DNA from: Segetibacter koreensis DSM 18137
GTDB lineage: Bacteria > Bacteroidota > Bacteroidia > Chitinophagales > Chitinophagaceae
Length of the DNA stretch: 64,000 nt
Assembly (NCBI RefSeq): GCF_000374045.1
Contig: NZ_KB893359.1
Coordinates: 1 to 64,000, forward strand
Reading direction: 5' to 3'
Shown here: piece by piece, positions 29,846 to 38,668 of the stretch
Position numbering within the stretch: the first letter of the stretch is position 1
Layout: every line of letters starts with the position of its first letter
Made by a program: the position numbers and the translations under genes
Notes under the pieces: generated by a model
Databases searched by the model: none
The model's input: only the letters and a program-made list of their open reading frames with translations
Told to the model about the DNA's origin: nothing

Positions 29846-30451
29846 TCAAATTTCATTTTTCAAAGAAGTGCTTTTTATAGTTCTTCTTTTCTTCAATATC
29901 CAATATACTCCCTTTACATCCGTTTGCCATTTTGGTAGCACTATAACAAGTATTATCTCTTCTATAATATCAGCGATAGTAACAAGGGCCGTTGTATAAA
30001 ACAATAATGAAACGGGTTGTGGCAGAAAAAACATCAATATAAAAAACACGCCCTGCAATATGGCTGCAATTTTTGCTAAGTATGTATGAAAACTACTTAA
30101 TTTTCCATACTGCCGAAGTGATAAAGAAACTTGAAGTATATACAAAACCAGCATTACAGAAATAACGACATAATTGCTTTTTATAAATAGTGGCTTGAGC
30201 ATAAATAAGCCGATAATGGCAAGTAAAACAGTAAGGTCATCGGCAATAGAATCTAATCTTGAGCCCAATACACTTGTCACTTTATATCTGCGGGCAAGAA
30301 AACCATCAATAAAATCAGTAAAGAAACTTAGGCTTAACAGCCAACTAAATGTATGGATCTGTTTATCTACAAGCAGGAGTAACAGGACCGGGGCCGCAAT
30401 TAAGCGGTAAAGGGTAATGGCATTAATGATATAATAGGCAGGCTTATTCAT
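29846..30451 (-). CDS. CDP-alcohol phosphatidyltransferase
   Basis: 201 residues with about six membrane spans. The complete family signature is present: D-G-x2-A-R-x8-G-x3-D-x3-D, read as DGFLARRYKVTSVLGSRLDS followed by IADD, near residues 48-71. Enzymes of this family move a phosphatidyl group from CDP-diacylglycerol to an alcohol such as glycerol-3-phosphate, inositol, serine or another lipid. Its start overlaps the end of cdsA by 4 nt (ATGA), so CDP-DAG producer and consumer are co-translated. Which head group is used cannot be told from sequence. Confidence 0.92.
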   Translation of the reverse strand: MNKPAYYIINAITLYRLIAAPVLLLLLVDKQIHTFSWLLSLSFFTDFIDGFLARRYKVTSVLGSRLDSIADDLTVLLAIIGLFMLKPLFIKSNYVVISVMLVLYILQVSLSLRQYGKLSSFHTYLAKIAAILQGVFFILMFFLPQPVSLLFYTTALVTIADIIEEIILVIVLPKWQTDVKGVYWILKKRRTIKSTSLKNEI

Positions 30452-31275
30452 TCTTTAAAGAGAATCAAATAAGCAAAAACAAAAGGAGCGGAACCGAGCA
30501 ATGAATCAAAACGGTCGAGCATACCGCCATGACCAGGCAAAATAGTACCGGCATCTTTAATGTTAAGACTTCTTTTCATTAAAGATTTTGTAAGATCTCC
30601 AACTGTACCGAAAACTACAATAAGTAGTGTAATAATGACCCAATCGACGGTATCGGTATCTAAAAGAAAATGAGTAGCAAAATATGAAACCAGAAGAGCA
30701 AGAATAGCTCCCCCTATACTTCCTTCCCACGTTTTGTTTGGAGAAATGCGCTCAAACAATTTGTGTTTACCAATGGCCTTTCCAACAACGTAAGCCCCCG
30801 AATCGCTTGTCCATAAAACTAAAAAATAGCAAAGCATCATGTAAGGATGATACCTGGATTGAGGAAACGGAAAAAAAGCTATAGCAATAAAGAAAATAAC
30901 TGGAATCGTTATATAAATTATACCGAGAAAAGTGATTGCTATGTTTTGAAAAGGATTTGCTGATCTGAAGTAAAGTTCTTCTGCAAAAATTAAAAAGGCA
31001 AACGGAATAGAAACAAGCAAAATCTTCCAATTATAAAAATGACATACAACTAATGAGAACGTGATTAACATGACTAATGATAGAAGCATTCCTGAAATGT
31101 TTCGGGGAGTAAGAAACTTGGAATGAAACAAATGATAAAACTCCAGCAAGGCAAGGCAGTTGATCAGGATTAAGAGTGCAATGAAACTATAAGTACCTTC
31201 AATTATAGATGCTGTAATTACAAGTATTAAAAAAGCTCCGGTAATTAGTCTTTTTGATAAATTATTCATAAGCAT
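30448..31275 (-). CDS. cdsA: Phosphatidate cytidylyltransferase
   Basis: 275 residues with about seven to eight membrane spans. The C-terminal signature S-x3-R-x5-KD-x5-PGHGG-x2-DR-D is complete (SLMKRSLNIKDAGTILPGHG, then GMLDRFDS). CdsA joins CTP and phosphatidic acid to make CDP-diacylglycerol at the inner membrane. WTSDSGAYVVGKAIGKHKLF and SPNKTWEGSIGGA are other conserved pieces. It is the first gene of a two-gene operon with the phosphatidyltransferase. The start at 31275 (MLMNNLSKRL) could also be the second Met (31269). Confidence 0.94.
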   Translation of the reverse strand: MLMNNLSKRLITGAFLILVITASIIEGTYSFIALLILINCLALLEFYHLFHSKFLTPRNISGMLLSLVMLITFSLVVCHFYNWKILLVSIPFAFLIFAEELYFRSANPFQNIAITFLGIIYITIPVIFFIAIAFFPFPQSRYHPYMMLCYFLVLWTSDSGAYVVGKAIGKHKLFERISPNKTWEGSIGGAILALLVSYFATHFLLDTDTVDWVIITLLIVVFGTVGDLTKSLMKRSLNIKDAGTILPGHGGMLDRFDSLLGSAPFVFAYLILFKE

Positions 31276-31478
31276 TTCTAAAAAGCAACCGCAGCTTAAT
31301 TTTTAAAAATTAAAGGACCTATATGATGTAGCTTTTACAACTTTTGGCGTTTTATCATTAATTTTTTCGGTATTTATGCTTCTATCATTTTTGCACTTTA
31401 CATTCATCTTATTACAGCAATTCAGTTTGCTTTCGGGAAGATAGAAACTTCTTCTTAGGCTCCATTTTACGCTAATTT

Positions 31479-31973
31479 TTATAACACCAGTCGACCTTCA
31501 CCCAGTGTTTCACGAATAAATTTCTGAATCTCTTCAGGAAGCACAGCGATCATATTATTTGTCTCACTTTCGCTTACAAAATAATGTAGGGTTCGTAAAA
31601 CTGCTTTTAGCGCCTGCATTGCAGTCTCATCATTGCCAAAATCATAACTCGCTGTTTTACCGTCTTCCATTCGTATTTCGTCGAGAAAATCTTTTAAATG
31701 TTTTATACGGGTAAAGGAATTAGAAGGACTCCAACCATCTACGTATACACTTTTTAATGCCATTGGTAATTGTGATAGTAACTGAAGTGATTCTTCGACT
31801 GTAAGCCTGTTACGCAAGGCATGCAACACTGCACGTAATATACGGCCAGCCTTATCCCGCGACACCTTCAAGTCGTCTGCAAGCATTTTGACTACCTCAT
31901 TTCCTTTCGCTGCATATTTTTCAAAATCTAGTGACATATACTTATCATTTATTGTGTTTATAATCTCTGTCAA
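31479..31973 (-). CDS. DUF2267 domain protein
   Basis: 164 residues, all alpha. Two DUF2267-like halves are visible: VSRDKAGRILRAVLHALRNR with LTVEESLQLLSQLPMALKSV, then ETAMQALKAVLRTLHYFVSE with IAVLPEEIQKFIRETLGEG. The family is common next to stress genes in Bacteroidota and Proteobacteria, and its function is unknown. The gene stands alone, with a gap of 143 nt to its upstream neighbour. Confidence 0.85.
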   Translation of the reverse strand: MTEIINTINDKYMSLDFEKYAAKGNEVVKMLADDLKVSRDKAGRILRAVLHALRNRLTVEESLQLLSQLPMALKSVYVDGWSPSNSFTRIKHLKDFLDEIRMEDGKTASYDFGNDETAMQALKAVLRTLHYFVSESETNNMIAVLPEEIQKFIRETLGEGRLVL

Positions 31974-32116
31974 TTTCGAAAGTCCGTTTTAATATAAATA
32001 ATGATACTTATCTAAGGGTCTTTAAAATAATGACAAATGTTTTTAAATGACTTGTTATAAGCATACGGACTTTGCCTTACATCTTGTATTGTAATAATTA
32101 TATTTACAGTTTTATA

Positions 32117-32383
32117 TTATGCTTTTACTTTTTGCCAGCGTTTTAAATACGGAAGAATATTAAGTGACTTTTCAATAATATCAGCTTGAATGTTCATTTT
32201 CGGCATTTGAGCAGCAAGAAATGACTTCATTTGTTCCATCGTCATATCCGGATTTATAAATGCACCATTCTGGTAACAATACTTGCAATACTCGCTGCTT
32301 TTTGAACCATCTTTTTCGGTACCCCTGTCATTAATATTGTCAATGGGCATTGTACAGCTCTGGCAAAACATTTGAGGATCCAT
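32117..32383 (-). CDS. Small zinc-ribbon protein
   Basis: 88 residues. The four-cysteine treble-clef/ribbon is clear: FCQSCTMPI near the start and YCKYCYQNG about 25 residues later, followed by FINPDMTMEQMKSFLAAQMP. This arrangement belongs to the putative zinc-ribbon family often annotated as DUF or zinc_ribbon_6-like. The role is unknown. The 201 bases upstream show no promoter of the tandem-palindrome type found for its neighbours. Confidence 0.8.
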   Translation of the reverse strand: MDPQMFCQSCTMPIDNINDRGTEKDGSKSSEYCKYCYQNGAFINPDMTMEQMKSFLAAQMPKMNIQADIIEKSLNILPYLKRWQKVKA

Positions 32384-32557
32384 GTTATAAATATTTTAGG
32401 GTGAATATTTTAATAAAATTGATTTTCGCCAATACAGATCCTTTAGATTGTACTTAGAGGCTAGTCCTCTTCTTTGGCTTTGATCGCTATTTTGTTTACA
32501 GCTTTCATTTGCTGTTGTTTCTTTTAGGAGAGAGACACTCATTTTTTAAGAAGCTTT

Positions 32558-32591
32558 GTATTAATGAATTGCGAATGCAAATCATTAATAC
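32558..32591 (-). repeat. AT-rich 10-bp hairpin at the end of the first hsp20 gene
   Basis: GTATTAATGA and TCATTAATAC are perfect complements across a 14-nt loop, and the right arm overlaps the hsp20 stop codon. It may serve as a weak terminator or mRNA-end stabiliser. There is no T-run. Confidence 0.5.
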
Positions 32592-33031
32592 ACTACAATT
32601 GTTTTGTGTATGTTTTTTGCAGGCCGCCTTGTTTTAGGTACAAGCAAACGCAGTATTCCTTCTCTGTACTCCGCACCCGCAAATTCCGCATCCACATTTT
32701 TTGGTAGCGTAATTTGCCTTTTAAAACAGTCATAATTAAATTCATGTAAGTGAAAATTTTCAGGTTCACTTACATCGCATTCTATATGCATCACACAAAC
32801 AGACAAAATATTTTCATCTGCTTGTATAAGAAATTCCTCTCTTTTTACGCCCGGTATGGCCACTTCCACTTTAAATGCGTTGTCTAATTCTGCTACGTTT
32901 ACGGCCGGGAGAAATGTGTCAGCTTTATCCAGCCGTTTTAATTCTTCCTTTATTTGCTCCTCTTTCAGCAAGGGCACGTATTCTCCCGGATAAATAAGAT
33001 CGTCAGAGTGATGGGATATTGAATTTTCCAT
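32585..33031 (-). CDS. Hsp20/alpha-crystallin family small heat-shock protein (copy 1)
   Basis: 148 residues. The alpha-crystallin domain (about 42-140) begins FLPAVNVAELDNAFKVEVAI and contains PGVKREEFLIQADENILSV, FKRQITLPKNVDAEFAGAEY and GILRLLVPK, the usual G-I/V-L-x-V/I/L end of the domain. Small Hsp20 chaperones hold unfolding proteins without ATP. This copy is more divergent than the one at 40708 (extra Cys in VCVMHIECDVSEPE). It is driven by a tandem-palindrome promoter at 33060-33124 with a predicted leader of about 25 nt. Confidence 0.93.
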   Translation of the reverse strand: MENSISHHSDDLIYPGEYVPLLKEEQIKEELKRLDKADTFLPAVNVAELDNAFKVEVAIPGVKREEFLIQADENILSVCVMHIECDVSEPENFHLHEFNYDCFKRQITLPKNVDAEFAGAEYREGILRLLVPKTRRPAKNIHKTIVVY

Positions 33032-33059
33032 TTTCGTAGTTTTAGTTGAGAAGAAACAA

Positions 33060-33124
33060 CAAAACTACCTCCTCTGCAAGCTAATTTAATTGACCGTAAT
33101 AATACAATTAAGTGATTCTGGTCA
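33060..33124 (-). promoter_or_regulatory. Tandem-palindrome activator promoter of hsp20 copy 1
   Basis: Distal palindrome TGATTCTGGTCA (33113-33124) and proximal TGACCGTAATAA (33091-33102), centres 22 bp apart. The -7 box TAGTTTTG (minus strand, 33060-33067) matches Bacteroidota TAnnTTTG exactly and is centred 33 bp below the proximal site. It is one of nine promoters with this geometry. Confidence 0.75.
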
Positions 33125-33145
33125 TATTAAAGCTCCCTTTAAAAA

Positions 33146-35134
33146 CTACTGCAAGGCAGCAGTTGGCACTTTTTGTATTGTTTGTGCCGCAGTCGTTTTC
33201 TCAGCGGCTCGTTTACCTAAAATATTTTCAAGGTCTTCTTTAAAAAGAACTTCTTTTTTTATTAAAAGCTCTGCCAGTTCAACTAGAAGGTCTTTGTTTT
33301 GCTGTAATATTTCTTTTGACCTGTCATATGCTCCTTCCACCAGTTTTCGAACTTCTTCATCAATTAGCTTTGCTGTTTCTTCACTGTATGGTTTTTGAAA
33401 ACCAGTATCCCGCTGACCAGTAGAATCATAGAAACTGATGTTGCCAATTTTTTTATTGAAGCCATAATACACTACCATCATGTATGCTTCCTTTGTTACT
33501 TTTTCCAGGTCATCCAAAGCTCCGGATGACACTTCGCCAAACATAACTTCTTCCGATGCCCGGCCGCCTAATGTGGCACACAAATGCTCTACGAAAGCAG
33601 ACTCAGTCCTTAATTGTTTTTCCTCTGGTAAATACCATGATGCACCTAAAGATTTACCTCTCGGAATGATGGATACTTTTACCAATGGATCAACCTGTTT
33701 CAATAACCAGCTAACGACAGCATGTCCGGCTTCGTGATAAGCAATTATTTTCTTTTCTTCAGGCGAAATGATTTTACTTTTCCTTTCAGCTCCCGCGACC
33801 ACTCTGTCAATTGCATCAAAAAAGTCCTGTTTTCCAATTTTCGCTTTTTTATTTCGCGCTGCAATTAAAGCAGCTTCGTTACAAATGTTGGCAATATCAG
33901 CACCTGAAAAACCAGGAGTTTGGGATGCAAGAAGTTCGACATCTATTGTTTCATCCAGTACAAGTGGGCGCAGATGAACTTTAAAAATCTCTTCCCGTTC
34001 TTTCAGGTTTGGAAGCTCCAGATAAATGTGCCTGTCAAACCTTCCGGGCCTTAGCAATGCCGGATCAAGCATGTCAGCACGGTTTGTAGCTGCCAACACA
34101 ATTACTCCACTATTGGTACCAAAACCATCCATTTCTGTAAGCAACTGATTTAAAGTACTTTCTCTTTCATCATTGTCACCTCCTATAAAAGCACCTTTAC
34201 CTCTCGACCTACCAATGGCGTCTATCTCATCAATAAAAATAATACACGGCGCCTTTTCCTTCGCTTTCTTAAATAAATCACGAACCCTTGATGCACCAAC
34301 CCCTACAAACATTTCGATAAATTCTGAACCTGAAATGGAAAAGAAAGGCACCTGGGCCTCTCCCGCAACAGCTTTTGCCAGTAATGTTTTCCCTGTCCCC
34401 GGCAACCCAACCAGTATCACACCCTTTGGAATTTTCGCCCCTAACTTTGTAAAAAACTCAGGTTTTTTTAAAAAATCGACAATCTCCTTCACTTCCATCT
34501 CAGCTTCTTCAAGCCCTGCTACATCATCAAAAGTTATGTTGCTTTTTTCCTTTTCAATTAAAGTAGCCGTAGATTTTCCAAAATTGAAAATAGAAGAGCC
34601 ACCACCGGTTCCCATACCACTTGCCCTGCCAAGTAAAAAATTCCATAGTACAAAAAGCAGGATGAAGGGAAGAATTGTACCCATAATATCCCAAAACCAA
34701 CTCCTCTTCTTTATATAACTCACATCAATTTTATCGTTTGCGGCAACATTTTTTTCAGCTTCATCTAATTTTCTCTCAAACGATTCGACTGATCCAATAT
34801 TAAAGGAATAATGTGGCCCCAAATTCAAGGCACTTCCAACTGGTCTTGTAAAAGCATCTTTAAATTGAGGATCATTAGCGAATTCTTTTTTAATGTACAC
34901 TTCCGCTTTTTCGTTGTTTATCACTACAATTTTCTCGACAGCCTTACGGCTTAGTATATCCTTTTGAAATTGTTGCCACGTTATTTCTTTTCCTTCTGAA
35001 GAAGGATTTAATATTGAGGGCAGCAGTATTATAGCAAGCATTAATAAATAAACCCACCAGTTAAACCACTTCTTTTTTGGTGGAACTTGCTGCTGCCTGC
35101 CTGGCTTTAAAGAGTTATTGCTGTTCTGACTCAT
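33146..35134 (-). CDS. ftsH: ATP-dependent zinc metalloprotease FtsH
   Basis: 662 residues. Two N-terminal membrane spans ([14 protein letters not shown] and [20 protein letters not shown]) flank a periplasmic domain. The AAA+ domain has Walker [14 protein letters not shown], Walker [14 protein letters not shown], the pore motif FVGVG, and second-region-of-homology Arg residues (RPGRFDRHI). The protease domain has [10 protein letters not shown] as the zinc site. FtsH degrades unstable membrane and cytosolic proteins. It ends 115 nt upstream of hsp20 copy 1. I found no tandem-palindrome promoter upstream, unlike its neighbours. It could be a stress paralogue or the only copy. Confidence 0.97.
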   Translation of the reverse strand: MSQNSNNSLKPGRQQQVPPKKKWFNWWVYLLMLAIILLPSILNPSSEGKEITWQQFQKDILSRKAVEKIVVINNEKAEVYIKKEFANDPQFKDAFTRPVGSALNLGPHYSFNIGSVESFERKLDEAEKNVAANDKIDVSYIKKRSWFWDIMGTILPFILLFVLWNFLLGRASGMGTGGGSSIFNFGKSTATLIEKEKSNITFDDVAGLEEAEMEVKEIVDFLKKPEFFTKLGAKIPKGVILVGLPGTGKTLLAKAVAGEAQVPFFSISGSEFIEMFVGVGASRVRDLFKKAKEKAPCIIFIDEIDAIGRSRGKGAFIGGDNDERESTLNQLLTEMDGFGTNSGVIVLAATNRADMLDPALLRPGRFDRHIYLELPNLKEREEIFKVHLRPLVLDETIDVELLASQTPGFSGADIANICNEAALIAARNKKAKIGKQDFFDAIDRVVAGAERKSKIISPEEKKIIAYHEAGHAVVSWLLKQVDPLVKVSIIPRGKSLGASWYLPEEKQLRTESAFVEHLCATLGGRASEEVMFGEVSSGALDDLEKVTKEAYMMVVYYGFNKKIGNISFYDSTGQRDTGFQKPYSEETAKLIDEEVRKLVEGAYDRSKEILQQNKDLLVELAELLIKKEVLFKEDLENILGKRAAEKTTAAQTIQKVPTAALQ

Positions 35135-35269
35135 ACAATGGTGATAAAACCTATAAACTCAATTTTCATTACTACATTAAAAAAATATGTAACCGAATGT
35201 TTGGCTTAATAGAATGTCATAATTTGTTCGCTGTACCTCCAATTATTATTTCTTCAAACCTTATAACTT

Positions 35270-35320
35270 AACTATCAGTACAAAAACTATCAGTACAAAA
35301 ACCCTTTAGTACTGATAGTT
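35270..35320 (-). terminator. Terminator with a duplicated hairpin arm
   Basis: AACTATCAGTAC occurs twice (35270-35281 and 35285-35296) before its exact complement GTACTGATAGTT (35309-35320). On the minus strand the hairpin ends in TTTTTG, suiting termination of the PepSY-like gene that ends at 35362. Either left copy can pair with the right arm. Confidence 0.75.
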
Positions 35321-35361
35321 GGGTTAACCGTCAATGATTGTATGAGATAGTTTTATTGCTA

Positions 35362-35850
35362 TTATGATGCCTTTTTAAATTTGTTCACTTCTTCTAATTC
35401 ACCGTCTTCAACCCGTACCATCACGTAGTTTTTCAATCCCTCCAGGTTCACTACCCAAATATCCCGGTTAGATTCTTTTACGTTAAAAGCTCTCGTAATT
35501 TTAAATTCTTCATACGCTGATTGTATCTGTTGCCGTATTGCATCGGGAAGATTTTTTTCACTGCCGAAAGCGACGTCATATTTCAAGTAGCCATTTTTCT
35601 TAAAAAGTGCGTTATGATCCATATCATTCATAATAAATTTGGCTAGGTAATCTTTATCCTGCCTGTACCATTTGAGGTCCTGCGCGTCAGGAAATGATTT
35701 TCTAAAAGCCTTATTCACTTCTTTAGTAACCATGGCAGTAGAAGTAACTGTAACAGGTGCCAACTGAACAATTGAATCTTTTACCTGTGAAAACAATTCG
35801 GACAGGGGAAAAGCTAAAACCAACATGCAGATTAAAAGTTTCTTTTTCAT
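35362..35850 (-). CDS. Secreted PepSY-like (BLIP-fold) protein
   Basis: 162 residues with a signal peptide (KLLICMLVLAFPLSELFSQ). The mature protein looks like the putative PepSY-like/DUF2874 group: VNKAFRKSFPDAQDLKWYRQ followed by YLAKFIMNDMDHNALFKKNG, PDAIRQQIQSAYEEFKITRA and VVNLEGLKNYVMVRVEDGEL. Such proteins are periplasmic and often sit beside envelope-stress genes. Binding partners are unknown. It has its own tandem-palindrome promoter (35934-35998) and a terminator at 35270. Confidence 0.8.
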   Translation of the reverse strand: MKKKLLICMLVLAFPLSELFSQVKDSIVQLAPVTVTSTAMVTKEVNKAFRKSFPDAQDLKWYRQDKDYLAKFIMNDMDHNALFKKNGYLKYDVAFGSEKNLPDAIRQQIQSAYEEFKITRAFNVKESNRDIWVVNLEGLKNYVMVRVEDGELEEVNKFKKAS

Positions 35851-35933
35851 AAAAACATTTTTTTTTAATTAATAATAATAAACCCGTTGTTGTTGAGATA
35901 GTAAAAAACTCAATTACTTCTCTTTTACATTTA

Positions 35934-35998
35934 CAAAAAAACATCTATAAATTTTTCAAAAGAATGACGTACATCAGTATATATTATGATATAAATAA
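35934..35998 (-). promoter_or_regulatory. Tandem-palindrome activator promoter of the PepSY-like gene
   Basis: Proximal TGACGTACATCA (35965-35976), distal TGATATAAATAA (35987-35998), centres 22 bp apart. The predicted -7 position (35934-35941, minus strand TTTTTTTG) keeps the TTTG half but has TT for TA. Spacing to the proximal site is 33 bp, as in the other eight. Confidence 0.55.
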
Positions 35999-36171
35999 TA
36001 TGACTACCTATTCAAAGCCCATTGTTTCAACCTATTTTAAATAAAAAGCATACTTATATCTATTTTAGATGTTAAAAAATAGTGGTTAATATCAGTAAGT
36101 TTAATAACAAACCGCTTTTTGTTAGATACTATCGCTCTCTTTAGGCACAACCTATATCATGCTTTATGTAC

Positions 36172-36236
36172 TGCGTTACATCATACATCTTGATGATCAC
36201 GATCATTACGGAAAAGCCCAAGAAATCGTTGCTTTA
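36172..36236 (+). promoter_or_regulatory. Tandem-palindrome activator promoter of the outer-membrane protein gene
   Basis: Proximal TGATCACGATCA (36194-36205), flanked so that the palindrome extends to 5+4+5. The distal site TGCGTTACATCA (36172-36183) has one good half. The -7 box is TTGCTTTA (36229-36236). Spacings are 22 and 33 bp. The predicted RNA start near 36240 lies about 60 nt before the reading frame. Confidence 0.6.
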
Positions 36237-36298
36237 ACTTTTTTAGACTTAATTTTTTTTCCTCGAGATAAAGCGTCACAACGCACGCAACGAAATCA

Positions 36299-37057
36299 AT
36301 AAGAAAAAGAGCCAGTATCAAAATTTTATTCATAATTATTTTTCTGCCGTTTTACTTTTCATCAAATGCGCAAGTATTCATTGGAGCAAAAGCAGGCATT
36401 AGCATCCCCGACTTAAAGGGCAACAATGAGCAAAGCAAAGGATATACATCGCGCCGGGGAATCTATGCAGGTTTAGCGGTCAACTTCAAACTAACACCAT
36501 TAATTTCCCTACAGCCTGAAATCAATTTTTCTCCGCAGGGAGGACAACGTAGAGGCTTACAACCAGTGCCATCAGAAGCATTTAGAGGCACCGGTTTACC
36601 TCCCGGTACCGATTTATACGCCCGCTTTAAAAGTGAAACTATTTTAAACTATCTGGAAATCCCTTTATTAGCCAAACTGACATTTGGTACGAAGTTGAAA
36701 TATTACGCTTGTTTTGGTCCACACATTGCTTTTTTACTTCAGGCCAAAACCAAAACCAGCGGCAACAGCCTATTATATCTTGATCCATCTGGCAGTACTG
36801 CTCTGATGCAATATGGGTATGTGCTTCCACCTGTTTCTTTCAATAATACAGTAAATATTAAGGAAAGTATCAAAACTGTAAATGCTGGCATACAAGGAGG
36901 TGGAGGGCTACAATACCCTATCGGCCACGGAAATATTTTTTTCGAAGGCAGGGCTATTATAGGTCTTACCAATATACAAACACACCCTCAAACAGATGGA
37001 GAAAATAAAACCGGTTCTCTTGCCGCAGCAGTCGGTTATTTGTTAAAACTAAAATAA
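36299..37057 (+). CDS. Outer-membrane beta-barrel protein (PorT-like), no canonical start codon
   Basis: The frame is open from a stop at 36269 to 37057. It starts with a good signal peptide (KILFIIIFLPFYFSSNAQ) and continues with beta-barrel text: VFIGAKAGISIPDLKG, YAGLAVNFKLTPLISLQPEI, YLEIPLLAKLTFGTKLKYYA, GIQGGGGLQYPIGHGNIFFE and SLAAAVGYLLKLK. This is the PorT/outer-membrane beta-barrel (OMP_b-brl) type, about 250 residues. No ATG, GTG or TTG in any frame lies between the predicted RNA start (36240) and the signal peptide. An ATA at 36299 stands where the ATG should be. A GTG at 36566 would cut off the signal peptide and is not credible. It is either a start-codon mutation (pseudogene) or initiation at ATA. 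Confidence 0.75.
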   Translation: MRKRASIKILFIIIFLPFYFSSNAQVFIGAKAGISIPDLKGNNEQSKGYTSRRGIYAGLAVNFKLTPLISLQPEINFSPQGGQRRGLQPVPSEAFRGTGLPPGTDLYARFKSETILNYLEIPLLAKLTFGTKLKYYACFGPHIAFLLQAKTKTSGNSLLYLDPSGSTALMQYGYVLPPVSFNNTVNIKESIKTVNAGIQGGGGLQYPIGHGNIFFEGRAIIGLTNIQTHPQTDGENKTGSLAAAVGYLLKLK

Positions 37058-37081
37058 GCAAAAACCATATATACCGAAGAA

Positions 37082-37146
37082 TGACGACTGTCATTCGATA
37101 AAGTAACCTTCCTCATTGCTAATGGATACTGGATGAACTTATTTTG
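37082..37146 (+). promoter_or_regulatory. Tandem-palindrome activator promoter of the beta-helix membrane protein gene
   Basis: Distal TGACGACTGTCA (37082-37093) sits in a perfect 7+4+7 palindrome. The proximal position TAACCTTCCTCA (37104-37115) is degenerate. The -7 box is TTATTTTG (37139-37146). Spacings of 22 and 33 bp are kept. The leader to 37277 would be about 125 nt. Confidence 0.55.
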
Positions 37147-37276
37147 ATGAGGGATTATAAAAAAATTGGCAAAGCGGAATACATATTTAGCCTAAGAGTT
37201 GTGCGACGCAACCAAAGAAGAATAATAGTACAGCAAACAATTCATTTTAAAATCTACCACAAAAAAACAGAAGGAT

Positions 37277-38485
37277 ATGAAACAACTAATTTCACTCCTT
37301 TTGCTGTTAACTGTAATTAGTAACGCAAAAGCTTATCAAATAAAATCAGGTGATAATGTAGTAATTAACACCCCGTTTTACGACAATCTGTATGTAGCAG
37401 GCGGAACTGTTACTATAGATGCTCCCATTTATGGAGATCTGATAATAGCAGGTGGAAATATTACCATTAATGACAGTGTGGCTAATGATGTTTTATTGGC
37501 CGGTGGCACAGCCACAATAAATGGAAATGTAGGCGATGACATACGCTGCGCAGGCGGTCAAATGTATGTACGAAAAAATGTAGGAGGAGAACTTTTTGTG
37601 ACCGGTGGAAGAATAGAAATAGATAAGGATGTTATTGTAAACAAAGGATTGATGAGCAGTGGCGGCAATATAATTGTCAACGGCACGATCAAGGGAAATG
37701 CCAATGCTTTTGGTGGCAATATTGTTTTTAACGGGATTGCAGAAAAAGGACTGGATTGCCGCGGAGGACAAATAGAAATGAATGGTACAGTAATGGGTAA
37801 AACCATTCTGGCTGCCCAGCAAATTGCAATTGGCAATAATGCTTCATTTAATAATGATGTCCGTTATTGGGACAGGCGAGGAACGTTGGATTTTAGACAG
37901 TCAGTAAAAAACGGAAGTGCTATTTTCGATCCCTCTTTAAAAGTAACAAGCGGAGAATGGTATTTTTTTGGTTTTGCAACTATAATAGGTTTATTATGGT
38001 ACGTTGGTATGGCCCTGTTGATGATAGCACTTGTACAATATCTGTTTAGCCGCACAATGCAAAAATCAGCAGAAACTGTCTTTAACACCGCCGTCAAATC
38101 TGCAGGGTATGGGTTATTGTTTTTAATAAGTGTACCTATAGCCACAATTATATTAATGGTAACCGTGATTGGAATACCTATAGCAATTATGCTTGCATCT
38201 GCCTATATCATGCTAATTCTGCTGTCAACTGTTATTACTTCTGTTGTTGCTTCTAACTGGATCAATAACCGCTACAAATCTAACTGGAAATACAGGCATT
38301 TGGTCTTTACTGCCTTCGGTGTGTTTATAGTTCTTAAAGTAGTTTCATACACTCCGTTTTTTGGTCCTTTGGTAATGCTTGCATTAGTCTGTACTGCCTT
38401 TGGTGCTATTTTATTGAACATCAACTGGAAAAGAAAACAACAAAACAATATTGTACATGAAGAACCAATAGAATATGCAACTTAA
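37277..38485 (+). CDS. Bactofilin-like beta-helix protein with C-terminal membrane domain
   Basis: 402 residues. A signal peptide (LISLLLLLTVISNAKA) precedes a right-handed beta-helix of about ten short turns. The turns repeat a G-x-V/I-x-A/C-GG-x-V/I-x-I/V pattern: YVAGGTVTIDAPIYGDLIIA, GGNITINDSVANDVLLAGG, GGQMYVRKNVGGELFVTGGR and GGNIIVNGTIKGNANAFGGN. After about residue 235 come four hydrophobic spans (FGFATIIGLLWYVGMALLMI, LLFLISVPIATIILMVTVIG, IMLASAYIMLILLSTVITSV, FGPLVMLALVCTAFGAILL). The helix resembles bactofilins but is exported, with the spans in the inner membrane. Function is unknown. It has a stress-type promoter at 37082. Confidence 0.8.
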   Translation: MKQLISLLLLLTVISNAKAYQIKSGDNVVINTPFYDNLYVAGGTVTIDAPIYGDLIIAGGNITINDSVANDVLLAGGTATINGNVGDDIRCAGGQMYVRKNVGGELFVTGGRIEIDKDVIVNKGLMSSGGNIIVNGTIKGNANAFGGNIVFNGIAEKGLDCRGGQIEMNGTVMGKTILAAQQIAIGNNASFNNDVRYWDRRGTLDFRQSVKNGSAIFDPSLKVTSGEWYFFGFATIIGLLWYVGMALLMIALVQYLFSRTMQKSAETVFNTAVKSAGYGLLFLISVPIATIILMVTVIGIPIAIMLASAYIMLILLSTVITSVVASNWINNRYKSNWKYRHLVFTAFGVFIVLKVVSYTPFFGPLVMLALVCTAFGAILLNINWKRKQQNNIVHEEPIEYAT

Positions 38486-38519
38486 TGATAGATATTTAAT
38501 ATGATTTATATTTCATCAT

Positions 38520-38552
38520 AAGAGTCGCCATAAAAAATAAGTGGCGACTTTT
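38520..38552 (+). terminator. Rho-independent terminator after the beta-helix gene
   Basis: AGTCGCCA (38523-38530), an 11-nt loop, TGGCGACT (38542-38549), then TTTCTTT. Located 38 nt after the stop. Confidence 0.85.
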
Positions 38553-38668
38553 CTTTCTCAATTTGTTAGTTCAATTAGCAATATATCATTAGGGAAAGAC
38601 ATCATCAATTAATACATATCATATAAAAAAACAGTTGAAATACTATTAATCGACCTCCGGCTATTAAT

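Noticed and set aside
32002-32013. TGATACTTATCT upstream of the DUF2267 gene
   Set aside because: One mismatch, but there is no partner at 22 bp and no -7 box at 33 bp.
36566-37057. GTG start at 36566 for the outer-membrane protein
   Set aside because: It would remove the signal peptide and the first strands, which are clearly in frame upstream.
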